The notes beneath the pieces are model-generated. The model ran no database searches, was not told where the DNA came from, and was given only the letters and a program-made list of their open reading frames with translations. A stretch of DNA of 64,000 bases, from assembly GCF_025452095.1 (NCBI RefSeq), contig NZ_CP104877.1:3720001-3784000 (forward strand), written 5' to 3'. Source of the stretch: Paenarthrobacter sp. JL.01a. GTDB lineage: Bacteria > Actinomycetota > Actinomycetes > Actinomycetales > Micrococcaceae. A program made the translations under genes and the position numbers. This document shows positions 42,924-50,610 of this stretch, in pieces (position 1 is the first letter of the stretch; each line of letters opens with the position of its first letter).

Positions 42924-43754
42924 GTGACGACTGAAGGAAACAGCCCCGCAGAACAGGGCGTACGGGGTGAAGTAAACCAGGACCGCTTCGTCGCCGGCCA
43001 GGACCTGACGCGGTGGAAGTCCCCGGCGGGCCAGACCTTGGCAAAGGGCGCGGAGCGGGTCACCAAGTTCCTGGGCCCTTACGCAGCCCTCATCATCACA
43101 CTCCTGGTGGGACTTGGTGTCACGTTGGCGCTGGCTTTGGCCTTCGGGGAGGTCTATGAGTCCGTCACGGAAGCCAACGGCGTCGCAAACCTGGACCACC
43201 CCGTCCTGGAAGCTGCCAAGTCCGTCCGCTCCCCCGCTGTGGACTCAGCCGTCACCGCCTATACAAATGTCGGCGGCACCGTTGGCATGCCGCTCATCGC
43301 CGTGGGCATCATGATTTTCCTGGCAACCCGCAGGCGCTCCTGGACTCCGGTCATTCTGATGCTCGCAGCAGGCTTGGGTTCGCTCCTGATCACGGTGCTG
43401 GGAAAGCCGCTCTTTGGCCGAACCCGCCCGGACCTTGCAGACGCGATCCCGCCCTACGAACATTCGGCTTCATTCCCCAGCGGCCACTCCCTGAACTCGA
43501 TCGTGATCGCTGGAATCGTGGCCTACTTGATTATCCTGAGGCTCAAAACCACCCGGGCCCGCGTCATCACGGTGGTCATTGCGGCCGTCTTCGCTGTGAC
43601 CATGGGCCTCAGCCGCGTCTACCTCGGCCACCATTGGCTGACGGATGTACTCGCCGCGTGGGCCATTGGCATTGCCTGGCTGGCCTTGGTCATCACGGCT
43701 CACCGCCTCTATCTGACTGTGCGCACGCGGCGTCACCACGAGGTAGTCTCTTGA
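42924..43754 (+). CDS. PAP2-family phosphatase, membrane-bound
   Basis: Encodes 276 aa from GTG. The three acid-phosphatase motifs are KPLFGRTRPD, SFPSGHS and SRVYLGHHWLTD, set within six transmembrane helices. Likely acts on undecaprenyl pyrophosphate or phosphatidic acid at the outer face of the membrane. Ends just before the promoter of uraD. Confidence 0.9.
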   Translation: MTTEGNSPAEQGVRGEVNQDRFVAGQDLTRWKSPAGQTLAKGAERVTKFLGPYAALIITLLVGLGVTLALALAFGEVYESVTEANGVANLDHPVLEAAKSVRSPAVDSAVTAYTNVGGTVGMPLIAVGIMIFLATRRRSWTPVILMLAAGLGSLLITVLGKPLFGRTRPDLADAIPPYEHSASFPSGHSLNSIVIAGIVAYLIILRLKTTRARVITVVIAAVFAVTMGLSRVYLGHHWLTDVLAAWAIGIAWLALVITAHRLYLTVRTRRHHEVVS

Positions 43755-43819
43755 CACCAGCCGGGCCACTCGGCTTAACTGAATTACGTATGCTGAAATA
43801 ACAGTTCCATGATGCGGAA
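43751..43819 (+). promoter_or_regulatory. Promoter and IclR-like operator of uraD-uraH
   Basis: A TTGACA box (43751-43756) and TTAACT (43775-43780) stand 18 bp apart. TTCCATGATGCGGAA at 43805-43819 shares 11-12 of 15 positions with the TTCCACAAAGCGGAA operator before hyi, including both TTCC and GCGGAA ends, so the same regulator may act on both urate and glyoxylate genes. Confidence 0.5.
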
Positions 43820-43908
43820 GCAAGAAAGCACATGCTTCCTCCTGAACCAACAGGAGTTCCGCATAGCCCACACCATGGATGCCAGCATTTTGCACGAGGA
43901 TGACAAGC

Positions 43909-44418
43909 ATGGAGCTTGCAGTATTCAACAGCGTCGACCGGGACGAGGCCATCAGGATCCTCACCCCTTGCCTGGATATCAGCCGCTGGGTGGAAACCAT
44001 CGTCGACGCGCGCCCCTACGCCAGCGTCGATGAACTCCTGGCACAGGCCCACCGCGCCGCGGAGCCCTTCACCGCGGCCGAGGTGGAATCAGCCATGGCC
44101 CACCACCCCCGCATCGGTGAACGCCCCAAGGCACAAACCACCGAGGCGGCCATGTCGCGTTCGGAACAAGCCGGCGTCGACCCCGGGGACAACCAGACGA
44201 CAACCGCGCTGGCAGAAGGCAACCGGGCGTACGAAGAGAAGTTCGGCCGCGTCTTCCTGATCCGCGCCGCCGGTCGCAGCGCCCAGGAAATCCTCAGCAC
44301 GCTGCAGGAGCGCCTCAACCACACCCCCGAAGAAGAAGACACAATTGTGGCCGGACAGCTGCGGGAGATCGCGCTGTTGCGTCTCTCCGGCCTGGTCAGC
44401 GAAGGAGTCAACGCATGA
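43909..44418 (+). CDS. uraD: OHCU decarboxylase
   Basis: Converts 2-oxo-4-hydroxy-4-carboxy-5-ureidoimidazoline to (S)-allantoin, the last step of urate breakdown. Encodes 169 aa from the ATG behind GAGGA. HHPRIGER with the catalytic His, then NRAYEEKFGRVFLIRAAGRS and LNHTPEEEDTIVAGQLREIALLRL are the family's conserved blocks. Its stop overlaps the start of uraH. Confidence 0.93.
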   Translation: MELAVFNSVDRDEAIRILTPCLDISRWVETIVDARPYASVDELLAQAHRAAEPFTAAEVESAMAHHPRIGERPKAQTTEAAMSRSEQAGVDPGDNQTTTALAEGNRAYEEKFGRVFLIRAAGRSAQEILSTLQERLNHTPEEEDTIVAGQLREIALLRLSGLVSEGVNA

Positions 44419-44756
44419 GCGTTTCACAAGTAACCACGCACATCCTGGACACCGGTTCCGGCCGCCCGGCAGCGGGGGTCGCCGTCGTGCTTTACGTCCG
44501 CGAAGGCGACGAATGGACCCTGGTGGCCAAGGGCGAAACTGATGCCGACGGCCGCATCAAGACCCTTGGCCCGGAACGCATCCCGGGCGGCGCCTACCGC
44601 CTGAACTTCGCCACCGGCGCGTACTACGAAGGCCTCGGCACCGAGACCTTCTTCCCGGAAGTCGACCTCAACTTCACAGTTTCCGACGCCGGCGAGCACT
44701 ACCACGTGCCGCTCCTGTTGAGCCCGTTCGCCTTCTCGACGTACCGCGGCAGCTAA
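44415..44756 (+). CDS. uraH: 5-hydroxyisourate hydrolase
   Basis: Hydrolyses 5-hydroxyisourate to OHCU, the substrate of UraD. Encodes 113 aa, transthyretin-related. VTTHILDTGSGRPAAGVAV opens the protein (with the active-site His), FFPEVDLNF and HYHVPLLLSPFAFSTYRGS close it; the final YRGS is diagnostic. The ATG overlaps the uraD stop. Uricase (first step) is not present nearby. Confidence 0.95.
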   Translation: MSVSQVTTHILDTGSGRPAAGVAVVLYVREGDEWTLVAKGETDADGRIKTLGPERIPGGAYRLNFATGAYYEGLGTETFFPEVDLNFTVSDAGEHYHVPLLLSPFAFSTYRGS

Positions 44757-44770
44757 CCCGCCAAGGTTTT

Positions 44771-44817
44771 GTACAGGTAATGCCCTTAAGGTGTCTTCTT
44801 AGGGGCATTATCTGTAC
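44771..44817. repeat. 20-bp inverted repeat after uraH
   Basis: GTACAGGTAATGCCCTTAAG (44771-44790) and its near reverse complement (44798-44817) match at 18 of 20 positions around the loop GTGTCTT. No T-run follows. It can act as a terminator for uraDH or as a regulator site for the gene starting at 44846. Confidence 0.75.
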
Positions 44818-44845
44818 CCAAACGCGGAAAGGTACGCTTGAAGGT

Positions 44846-45178
44846 ATGGCTTCAGAGGACACCAACCCCAACACCGCCCGCCGCGAAATCACGGTTCGCC
44901 GGGCGCCCAAGTTCGTTCCCTTCATGATTTTGGGCGCGGTGGTGGGGGCAATCGTGGCCGCAATCATCGCTTACGGCCGCCCGGCAGATCCCGCCTTCGA
45001 CGCCAGCACAGTCTTCGGATTCTTCCTCACCGTGTGCGCCGGCGGCGGCGTCATCGTCTTCTCCATCCTGGCCCTGGTCCTGGACCGCATGAGCGTTAAG
45101 CGCTCCGAGCGTGCGGTGGTGGAGGCCGTTCCGGATTCGGTTCCGGACGAGGGACCAGAGAACGACGGCGTCCGCTAA
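44846..45178 (+). CDS. Small membrane protein upstream of purF
   Basis: Encodes 110 aa from the ATG at 44846. Basic head (RREITVRRAPK), two helices (about residues 24-43 and 55-78) and an acidic tail. Proteins of this shape are common before purF in Arthrobacter relatives, but the function is unknown. A small hairpin (45191-45208) follows. Confidence 0.65.
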   Translation: MASEDTNPNTARREITVRRAPKFVPFMILGAVVGAIVAAIIAYGRPADPAFDASTVFGFFLTVCAGGGVIVFSILALVLDRMSVKRSERAVVEAVPDSVPDEGPENDGVR

Positions 45179-45190
45179 GTCACGCGCCCA

Positions 45191-45208
45191 CCCCGCCCTT
45201 TTGCGGGG
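45191..45208 (+). terminator. Weak hairpin between small membrane protein gene and purF
   Basis: CCCCGC and GCGGGG form a 6-bp stem around CCTTTT. Stem is short and no T-run follows, so it is a weak candidate only. The remaining 115 bp before purF show no other signal. Confidence 0.3.
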
Positions 45209-45324
45209 GAGCCAATGTGAGACACACCGCATTTTCGGCCCGACACGCCTGTTCCACGCCGCTACACGGGGTCACATAGGCTGCGGGGGAACGTACCACG
45301 CCCGCGACATGAGACAATCGACCA

Positions 45325-46950
45325 GTGGCACGTGGCGACGGAAAACTTTCTCATGATCTTCTCCCCGGCGAAAAAGGCCCCCAGGACGCTTGTGGCGTCT
45401 TCGGGGTTTGGGCTCCCGGTGAAGAAGTAGCAAAACTCACCTATTACGGGCTGTATGCGCTGCAGCACCGCGGACAAGAATCGGCTGGTATTGCTACCAG
45501 TGACGGCAAGCGCATCAACGTCTATAAGGACATGGGCCTTGTGTCCCAGGTGTTCGACGAGACAACCCTGAACACCCTTACCGGGCATCTGGCCGTTGGC
45601 CACTGCCGGTACTCCACCACCGGTGCGAGCCACTGGGCCAACGCGCAGCCGACCCTCGGTGCGACAGCAACCGGCACGGTTGCCCTGGCCCACAACGGCA
45701 ACCTGACCAACACCGCTGAGCTCAGGGAAATGATCCTTGAGCGCAACGACGGCCAGCTGACCGGCGAGATGAAGCAGGGCAACACCTCCGACACCGCCCT
45801 GGTGACGGCCCTACTTGAAGGTGAAGAGGGCAAGACCCTGGAGCAGACGGCGCTGGAACTGCTGCCCAAGATCAAGGGTGGCTTCTGCTTTGTCTTCATG
45901 GATGAGGGAACCCTCTACGCAGCCCGTGACACCTACGGCATCCGCCCGCTGTGCCTCGGCCGCCTGGAGCGCGGCTGGGTTGTCGCCTCCGAGCAGGCCG
46001 GCCTGGCCACTGTCGGCGCCAGCTTCATCCGCGAGATCGAGCCCGGCGAGTTCATCGCCATCGACGAGGACGGCGTCCGTTCGCAGCGCTTCGCAGAGCC
46101 GACGCCGGCCGGCTGCGTGTTCGAGTACGTTTACCTTGCACGTCCCGACGCCGCCATTGCCGGCCGCTCGGTCTACGAGTCCCGCGTGGAGATGGGCCGC
46201 CAGTTGGCCCGCGAAAACACCCACGAGGCTGACCTTGTCATTCCGGTGCCCGAGTCCGGCACTCCCGCCGCTGTTGGCTATGCCGAACAGTCCGGGATTC
46301 CGTTCGCACACGGCTTCGTCAAGAACGCCTACGTTGGCCGTACCTTCATCCAGCCCTCACAGACGCTGCGCCAGCTCGGAATCCGGCTTAAGCTCAACGC
46401 CTTGGAATCGGTGATCCGCGGCAAGCGCATTGTGGTGGTGGATGACTCGATCGTCCGCGGCAACACCCAGCGCGCCATCGTTCGGATGCTCCGCGAAGCC
46501 GGAGCCAAAGAGGTCCACGTCAAGATCTCCTCTCCCCCGGTCCAGTGGCCTTGCTTCTACGGCATCGACTTCGCCTCCCGCGCGGAGCTGATCGCCAACG
46601 GTGCCACCATCGACGAGATCTCCCAGGCCATCGGCGCCGACTCGCTGGCCTACATCTCCGAAGACGGCATGATCGGTGCCACCCAGCAGCCGCGCGAACG
46701 CCTGTGTACCGCCTGCTTCACGGGCAAGTACCCGATCGAGCTGCCGCACGCGGACAAGCTGGGCAAGAACCTCTTGGAGCGCACCGACCTGGGTGGCCTC
46801 ACCCCTGCTGAAGACTCCGTTGAAGAAACCGAGGATCCGGCCGAGAAGCCCGGTGCCACGGGCTGCGATCCCGGGCCTGACGCCGAATTCGAGAACCTCC
46901 TGACCGACGCTGATCGTTTGACCGACGCCGACAAGAAAGAGTCTGTATGA
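45325..46950 (+). CDS. purF: Amidophosphoribosyltransferase
   Basis: First committed step of purine synthesis: PRPP and glutamine to phosphoribosylamine. Encodes 541 aa from GTG. A 22-residue propeptide ends before the catalytic Cys of DACGVFGVWAP, as in the B. subtilis-type enzymes that are cut to expose it. The phosphoribosyl part has VVVVDDSIVRGNT, and Cys residues in AGCVFEYV, WPCFYGIDF and LCTACF match the four [4Fe-4S] ligands of this type. The tail of about 60 residues is acidic and longer than in E. coli. The stop overlaps purM. Confidence 0.97.
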   Translation: MARGDGKLSHDLLPGEKGPQDACGVFGVWAPGEEVAKLTYYGLYALQHRGQESAGIATSDGKRINVYKDMGLVSQVFDETTLNTLTGHLAVGHCRYSTTGASHWANAQPTLGATATGTVALAHNGNLTNTAELREMILERNDGQLTGEMKQGNTSDTALVTALLEGEEGKTLEQTALELLPKIKGGFCFVFMDEGTLYAARDTYGIRPLCLGRLERGWVVASEQAGLATVGASFIREIEPGEFIAIDEDGVRSQRFAEPTPAGCVFEYVYLARPDAAIAGRSVYESRVEMGRQLARENTHEADLVIPVPESGTPAAVGYAEQSGIPFAHGFVKNAYVGRTFIQPSQTLRQLGIRLKLNALESVIRGKRIVVVDDSIVRGNTQRAIVRMLREAGAKEVHVKISSPPVQWPCFYGIDFASRAELIANGATIDEISQAIGADSLAYISEDGMIGATQQPRERLCTACFTGKYPIELPHADKLGKNLLERTDLGGLTPAEDSVEETEDPAEKPGATGCDPGPDAEFENLLTDADRLTDADKKESV

Positions 46951-48095
46951 CCTCCGCAACCCCCGCCGCTGACAACAACGCCGGCATCACCTACGCTTCG
47001 GCAGGTGTCGACGTCGAAGCGGGAGACCGCGCAGTCGAACTCATGAAGGGCGCCGTCAAGGCGACCCATAACTCATCGGTGATTGGCGGCGTCGGCGGTT
47101 TCGCTGGCCTGTACGACGTCTCCAAGCTCCTCACCTACAAGAAGCCGCTCCTGGCGACCTCCACCGACGGTGTTGGTACCAAGGTGGCCATTGCGCAGGC
47201 CATGGACATCCACGACACCATCGGTTTCGACCTGGTGGGCATGGTGGTGGACGACATCGTCGTAGTTGGCGCCGAGCCTCTCTACATGACGGACTACATC
47301 GCGTGCGGCAAGGTTGTTCCGGAGCGTATCGCTGACATTGTCCGCGGCATCGCTTCGGCTTGCTCCGTGGCCGGTACCGCCCTGGTGGGTGGCGAAACCG
47401 CTGAGCACCCGGGCCTCCTGGGTGAGCACGAATACGACGTCGCAGGTGCAGCCACCGGTGTTGTGGAAGCTGACGCACTGCTCGGCCCGGACCGCGTCCG
47501 CGCGGGCGACGTCGTGATCGGCATGGCGTCCTCCGGCCTGCACTCCAACGGTTACTCCCTGGTCCGCCGCGTCATCAACCACGCTGGTTGGGCACTGGAC
47601 CGCCAGGTTTCCGAGCTTGGCCGCACGCTGGGTGAGGAACTTCTGGAGCCCACCCGCGTCTACGCCGCCGACTGCCTGGACCTGGCCCGCACGTTCCCGG
47701 TTTCCGCCGGAGCAGCTGTTCACGGCTTCAGCCACGTCACCGGTGGTGGCCTGGCCGCCAACCTGGCACGCGTCCTCCCGCAGGGCCTGGTTGCCACGGT
47801 TGACCGCGCCACGTGGGAGCTCCCCGCGATCTTCAAGCTGGTTTCCGAGCTGGGCAACGTCCCGTTGGCCGACCTGGAGCGCACGCTGAACCTCGGCGTG
47901 GGCATGGTTGCGATCGTTTCCCCGGAAGCTGCCGACGCCGCCGTTGCCCGCCTCAACGAGCGCGGCCTGCCGTCCTGGGTCATGGGTACGGTTTCGGAGA
48001 ACTCGGACTCGATCGACAAGACCGGCCCGGATTACGTCCAGGGCGCCAAGGGTGTCGACGGCGGTGCGGTCCGTTTGGTGAACGCCTACGCCTAA
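46947..48095 (+). CDS. purM: Phosphoribosylformylglycinamidine cyclo-ligase
   Basis: Closes the imidazole ring (FGAM to AIR) with ATP. Encodes 382 aa. TSTDGVGTKVAIAQ is the ATP-loop, and FDLVGMVVDDIVVVGAEPLYMTDYIACGK, GGETAEHPG and HGFSHVTGGGLAANLARVLP are conserved PurM blocks. Translationally coupled to purF and ended by a strong terminator. Confidence 0.97.
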   Translation: MTSATPAADNNAGITYASAGVDVEAGDRAVELMKGAVKATHNSSVIGGVGGFAGLYDVSKLLTYKKPLLATSTDGVGTKVAIAQAMDIHDTIGFDLVGMVVDDIVVVGAEPLYMTDYIACGKVVPERIADIVRGIASACSVAGTALVGGETAEHPGLLGEHEYDVAGAATGVVEADALLGPDRVRAGDVVIGMASSGLHSNGYSLVRRVINHAGWALDRQVSELGRTLGEELLEPTRVYAADCLDLARTFPVSAGAAVHGFSHVTGGGLAANLARVLPQGLVATVDRATWELPAIFKLVSELGNVPLADLERTLNLGVGMVAIVSPEAADAAVARLNERGLPSWVMGTVSENSDSIDKTGPDYVQGAKGVDGGAVRLVNAYA

Positions 48096-48114
48096 GCGTC
48101 ACCTTGCCTAAACG

Positions 48115-48156
48115 AAGCGGCCCGGCAGTTGGGATCAACTGCCGGGCCGCTTTGTC
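48115..48156 (+). terminator. Rho-independent terminator after purM
   Basis: A perfect 16-bp stem (AAGCGGCCCGGCAGTT with AACTGCCGGGCCGCTT), loop GGGATC, followed by TTTGTC. Confidence 0.92.
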
Positions 48157-48245
48157 ACTAACTCCCCAAGCTCTCCACTAACTCCCCATCTAGGGGACAG
48201 CACATGTTCTTATGGGGGCCCATTAGGGCATGTGCTGTCCCCTAG
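48156..48245. repeat. 17-bp inverted repeat with flanking 13-bp direct repeats
   Basis: CTAGGGGACAGCACATG (48190-48206) is perfectly inverted at 48229-48245 across 22 bp. In front, CACTAACTCCCCA occurs at 48156-48168 and 48176-48188. The element sits between convergent genes and ends eight bases before the VOC gene stop. Confidence 0.75.
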
Positions 48246-48252
48246 TTGGGTA

Positions 48253-49023
48253 TTAGACCTGGATCAGGCTCAGGACCCCACCTTGCGGATCCATGATCGT
48301 GGCCAATGACCCGGCTTCGGGTTGGTCCTCGGGTTCCACCAGAAGCTCTCCCCCGGCCGCAACGGCTGCGTCGGCGGCCTTCCGGACATCAGCCACTCCA
48401 AAGTACACCTGCCACGCGGCGTCGTCGCCCTCCTCGGCAGGGACAATGCCGGCCACCTCATTGCCGGAAACCAGCAGCGTGCTGTAGCTGCCGCCGTCGT
48501 CCTGGGGGTATTCGGTGACCTCGTATCCGAAAAGCTGCTGGAGAAACGCGACGGCGGACTGGGGCTCAGGAGTGAGAAGTTCGGCCCATGCCAACGCACC
48601 GTGCTCGTTGTACAGGTGGCTGCCAATATGCGTTCCTGCCTGCCAGATCCCCGTGGCTCCTCCGCCGGCCGCCTCGATGAACGCCAGCACTCCCGTATCG
48701 GCGACAGCCTCCGGACCGAACTGGAGCTTGCCGCCGGCTTGGGCGGCGTCCTCGGCCACCTCTTCGGTGTCCGTCGCAGCCAGGTAGATATTCCACTGTC
48801 CGTGCGTCCCGGCCGATTCCTGCAGGGGGTTCTGCGGGGCGATCACTGCCACCAACTTGTCCTTCACGAACGCCTGCGCATAACTGCGTCCGTCCGGAGT
48901 GGGCAGGTCCTTGTACGACCACCCAAACAACTTCTGGTAGAAATCCTTGGCAGCCGCGACATCCCTGGTCTGCAGGTCCGCCCAGCAGGGCTCACCGCTG
49001 GCGTAGTGCTTTCTCGCAGTCAT
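48253..49023 (-). CDS. VOC-family (glyoxalase-like) protein with two domains
   Basis: Encodes about 256 aa; the ATG at 49023 follows AGGATGG, and one at 49032 is possible. Two betaalphabetabetabeta units: CWADLQTRDVAAAKDFYQKLFGWSYKDLP (1-50) and ALAWAELLTPEPQSAVAFLQQLFGYEVTEYP in the second half. Such pairs bind metal and small ligands, often in detoxification or resistance; the substrate is unknown. Not linked to purM, which points the other way. Confidence 0.85.
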   Translation of the reverse strand: MTARKHYASGEPCWADLQTRDVAAAKDFYQKLFGWSYKDLPTPDGRSYAQAFVKDKLVAVIAPQNPLQESAGTHGQWNIYLAATDTEEVAEDAAQAGGKLQFGPEAVADTGVLAFIEAAGGGATGIWQAGTHIGSHLYNEHGALAWAELLTPEPQSAVAFLQQLFGYEVTEYPQDDGGSYSTLLVSGNEVAGIVPAEEGDDAAWQVYFGVADVRKAADAAVAAGGELLVEPEDQPEAGSLATIMDPQGGVLSLIQV

Positions 49024-49203
49024 GCCATCCATCCTGTCACGTTGATGAAAGCAACATGCAAAAAGAACCCCCAGGGTACGCCAATGAACGGCGTGCCCTG
49101 GGGGCCCTTTTCAAAAGATGTACGGCATCCGGGGATGCGCGATGACCTTATGTACGACGGCGGTACGCAACTCAGTGCCAGCGGCACCTGTTGGTTACGA
49201 CAG

Positions 49204-49428
49204 CTATCCGATACGGCGGGTGTCTACCTCGTCGTCATCATCTTCCGCGTACTTGTCCTCGTAGGCCGAATAGTCCGGCTCCGGGGGATCGTCGGGGAAG
49301 TGGCTCTTGACACGACTGGATGGACCCGTGAGCTCACGCTCAAGTGCCGAATAGTCAGTGTTCGGGGAGTAGTACTTGATGTCCCGAGCCTGCTTGGTAG
49401 CTTTTGCCTTTTGACGGCCGCGCCCCAT
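49204..49428 (-). CDS. DUF3073 family protein
   Basis: Encodes 74 aa. The start MGRGRQKAKATKQARDIKY is diagnostic of this actinobacterial family; the tail is acidic (DKYAEDDDDEVDTRR). The ATG at 49428 follows AAGGGGG. Function unknown; small and probably nucleic-acid or ribosome associated, judged only by charge pattern. Confidence 0.88.
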   Translation of the reverse strand: MGRGRQKAKATKQARDIKYYSPNTDYSALERELTGPSSRVKSHFPDDPPEPDYSAYEDKYAEDDDDEVDTRRIG

Positions 49429-49671
49429 GGCGTGACCCCCTTTTGTACTTGGACCGGAGGTGGTCACCTTGGCTATCGGTGAGGCCCCGGAATGTTTGGT
49501 CAATTTGTCGTATGTCTAGATTACATGCTTTCAGGGGTGCCTGTGCGCCATATCGACCCCAAGTCAGGGCCCCATGCCGCCAAAACCGGCCATACGCACC
49601 TCCAAGCTAACGGAAAATTGGGTAGAGTCGGGCTCAATGCGGCTCCACAGCAGGAAGGCACACCCGGGAAT

Positions 49672-50598
49672 ATGAGCCAGGACAACACCTCACCGCGTGA
49701 TGGTTCACCACACGATCAGGGCAAGGCGGGTGCGTCCCCTGCGCCCGGAGCACCTCGCCCGGCACATGGCGAACAAGCTGAAGCAGCGCCGTCTACGCCG
49801 CCGTCGGGCCTCCAGCCGGACCCCGCACCGGAGCTCGATCCCGACTTCGTCCCGAACCCGGCGGAGCAACCTGATCCGGCGCTGCCCCCGGAAACCCATG
49901 CGGCAAACACAGACCCAGCGCCCGGCGGTGAGCCGAACTACCCGTGGCAGCTGCCTTATACGAACCAGCCGCGGCCGGGCCAGCCCTATACGGGCCAACC
50001 GTACCCGGGACAGGATGCAGGACAGCCTTACACGGGCCAGCCCTATCAAGGCCAGCAAACGGTCCAGGACTGGCAAGCGGAGCCGCACGGTGACCACGTC
50101 AAGCGTCAGCGCTTGGTCATTGGCGGAATCGTTGTCGGTGTCTTGGTTCTCATTGGCGTGGTGATTTGGGTTCTCCTCAACCTGCTTGGCAACCGGCCGG
50201 AAGCCAGTGTGGCGAGCCCCAGTGCCTCGGCAACGCTTGGCCCGCTCCCCCGCGACACGAACGCGAAGGACTTCCAGATAGGCGATTGCTTCGCCAGCTT
50301 CGACCCCAAAGCCAGCGAGGCCAGGGCGGTTGCCTGCGACACTGAACATTCAGCCCAGCTCGGCGCAGTGTTCAGCTATGGCGCTGACGAGTCCTTCCCG
50401 GGCGCCAATGCCCTGCGGGACAAGGGCCGGGAAGTGTGCAAGACCGTGAAGCTCAACGATGCGGCCGCCAACTACGTGCTGCTCCAGCAGAACGTGTACC
50501 CCAGCAGTTCCAGCTGGGACCGTGGCGACCGCCGCGTCGATTGCTTCATCGTGGTGGACTCCGGCAATACCATCAAGGAAGACCTCCTCGAGAAGTAG
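49672..50598 (+). CDS. Single-pass membrane protein with Pro/Gln-rich repeats and septum-formation-like domain
   Basis: Encodes 308 aa from ATG at 49672. The cytoplasmic part (about 140 residues) is Pro/Gly/Gln-rich with repeats of GQPYTGQPYPGQ type. One helix follows (residues 147-170, LVIGGIVVGVLVLIGVVIWV), then an outside domain with DFQIGDCFASFDP, ACDTEHSAQLGAVF and VDCFIVVDSG. The C-x-x-x-H-x-x-x-x pattern matches the septum-formation family seen at 42050. Convergent with clpB, with 12 bp between stop codons. Confidence 0.75.
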   Translation: MSQDNTSPRDGSPHDQGKAGASPAPGAPRPAHGEQAEAAPSTPPSGLQPDPAPELDPDFVPNPAEQPDPALPPETHAANTDPAPGGEPNYPWQLPYTNQPRPGQPYTGQPYPGQDAGQPYTGQPYQGQQTVQDWQAEPHGDHVKRQRLVIGGIVVGVLVLIGVVIWVLLNLLGNRPEASVASPSASATLGPLPRDTNAKDFQIGDCFASFDPKASEARAVACDTEHSAQLGAVFSYGADESFPGANALRDKGREVCKTVKLNDAAANYVLLQQNVYPSSSSWDRGDRRVDCFIVVDSGNTIKEDLLEK

Positions 50599-50610
50599 TG
50601 CCGGACCGTC

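Noticed and set aside
44846..45178. Uricase or another urate gene after uraH
   Set aside because: The product is a short two-helix membrane protein with no urate oxidase motif, and a strong stem separates it from uraH.
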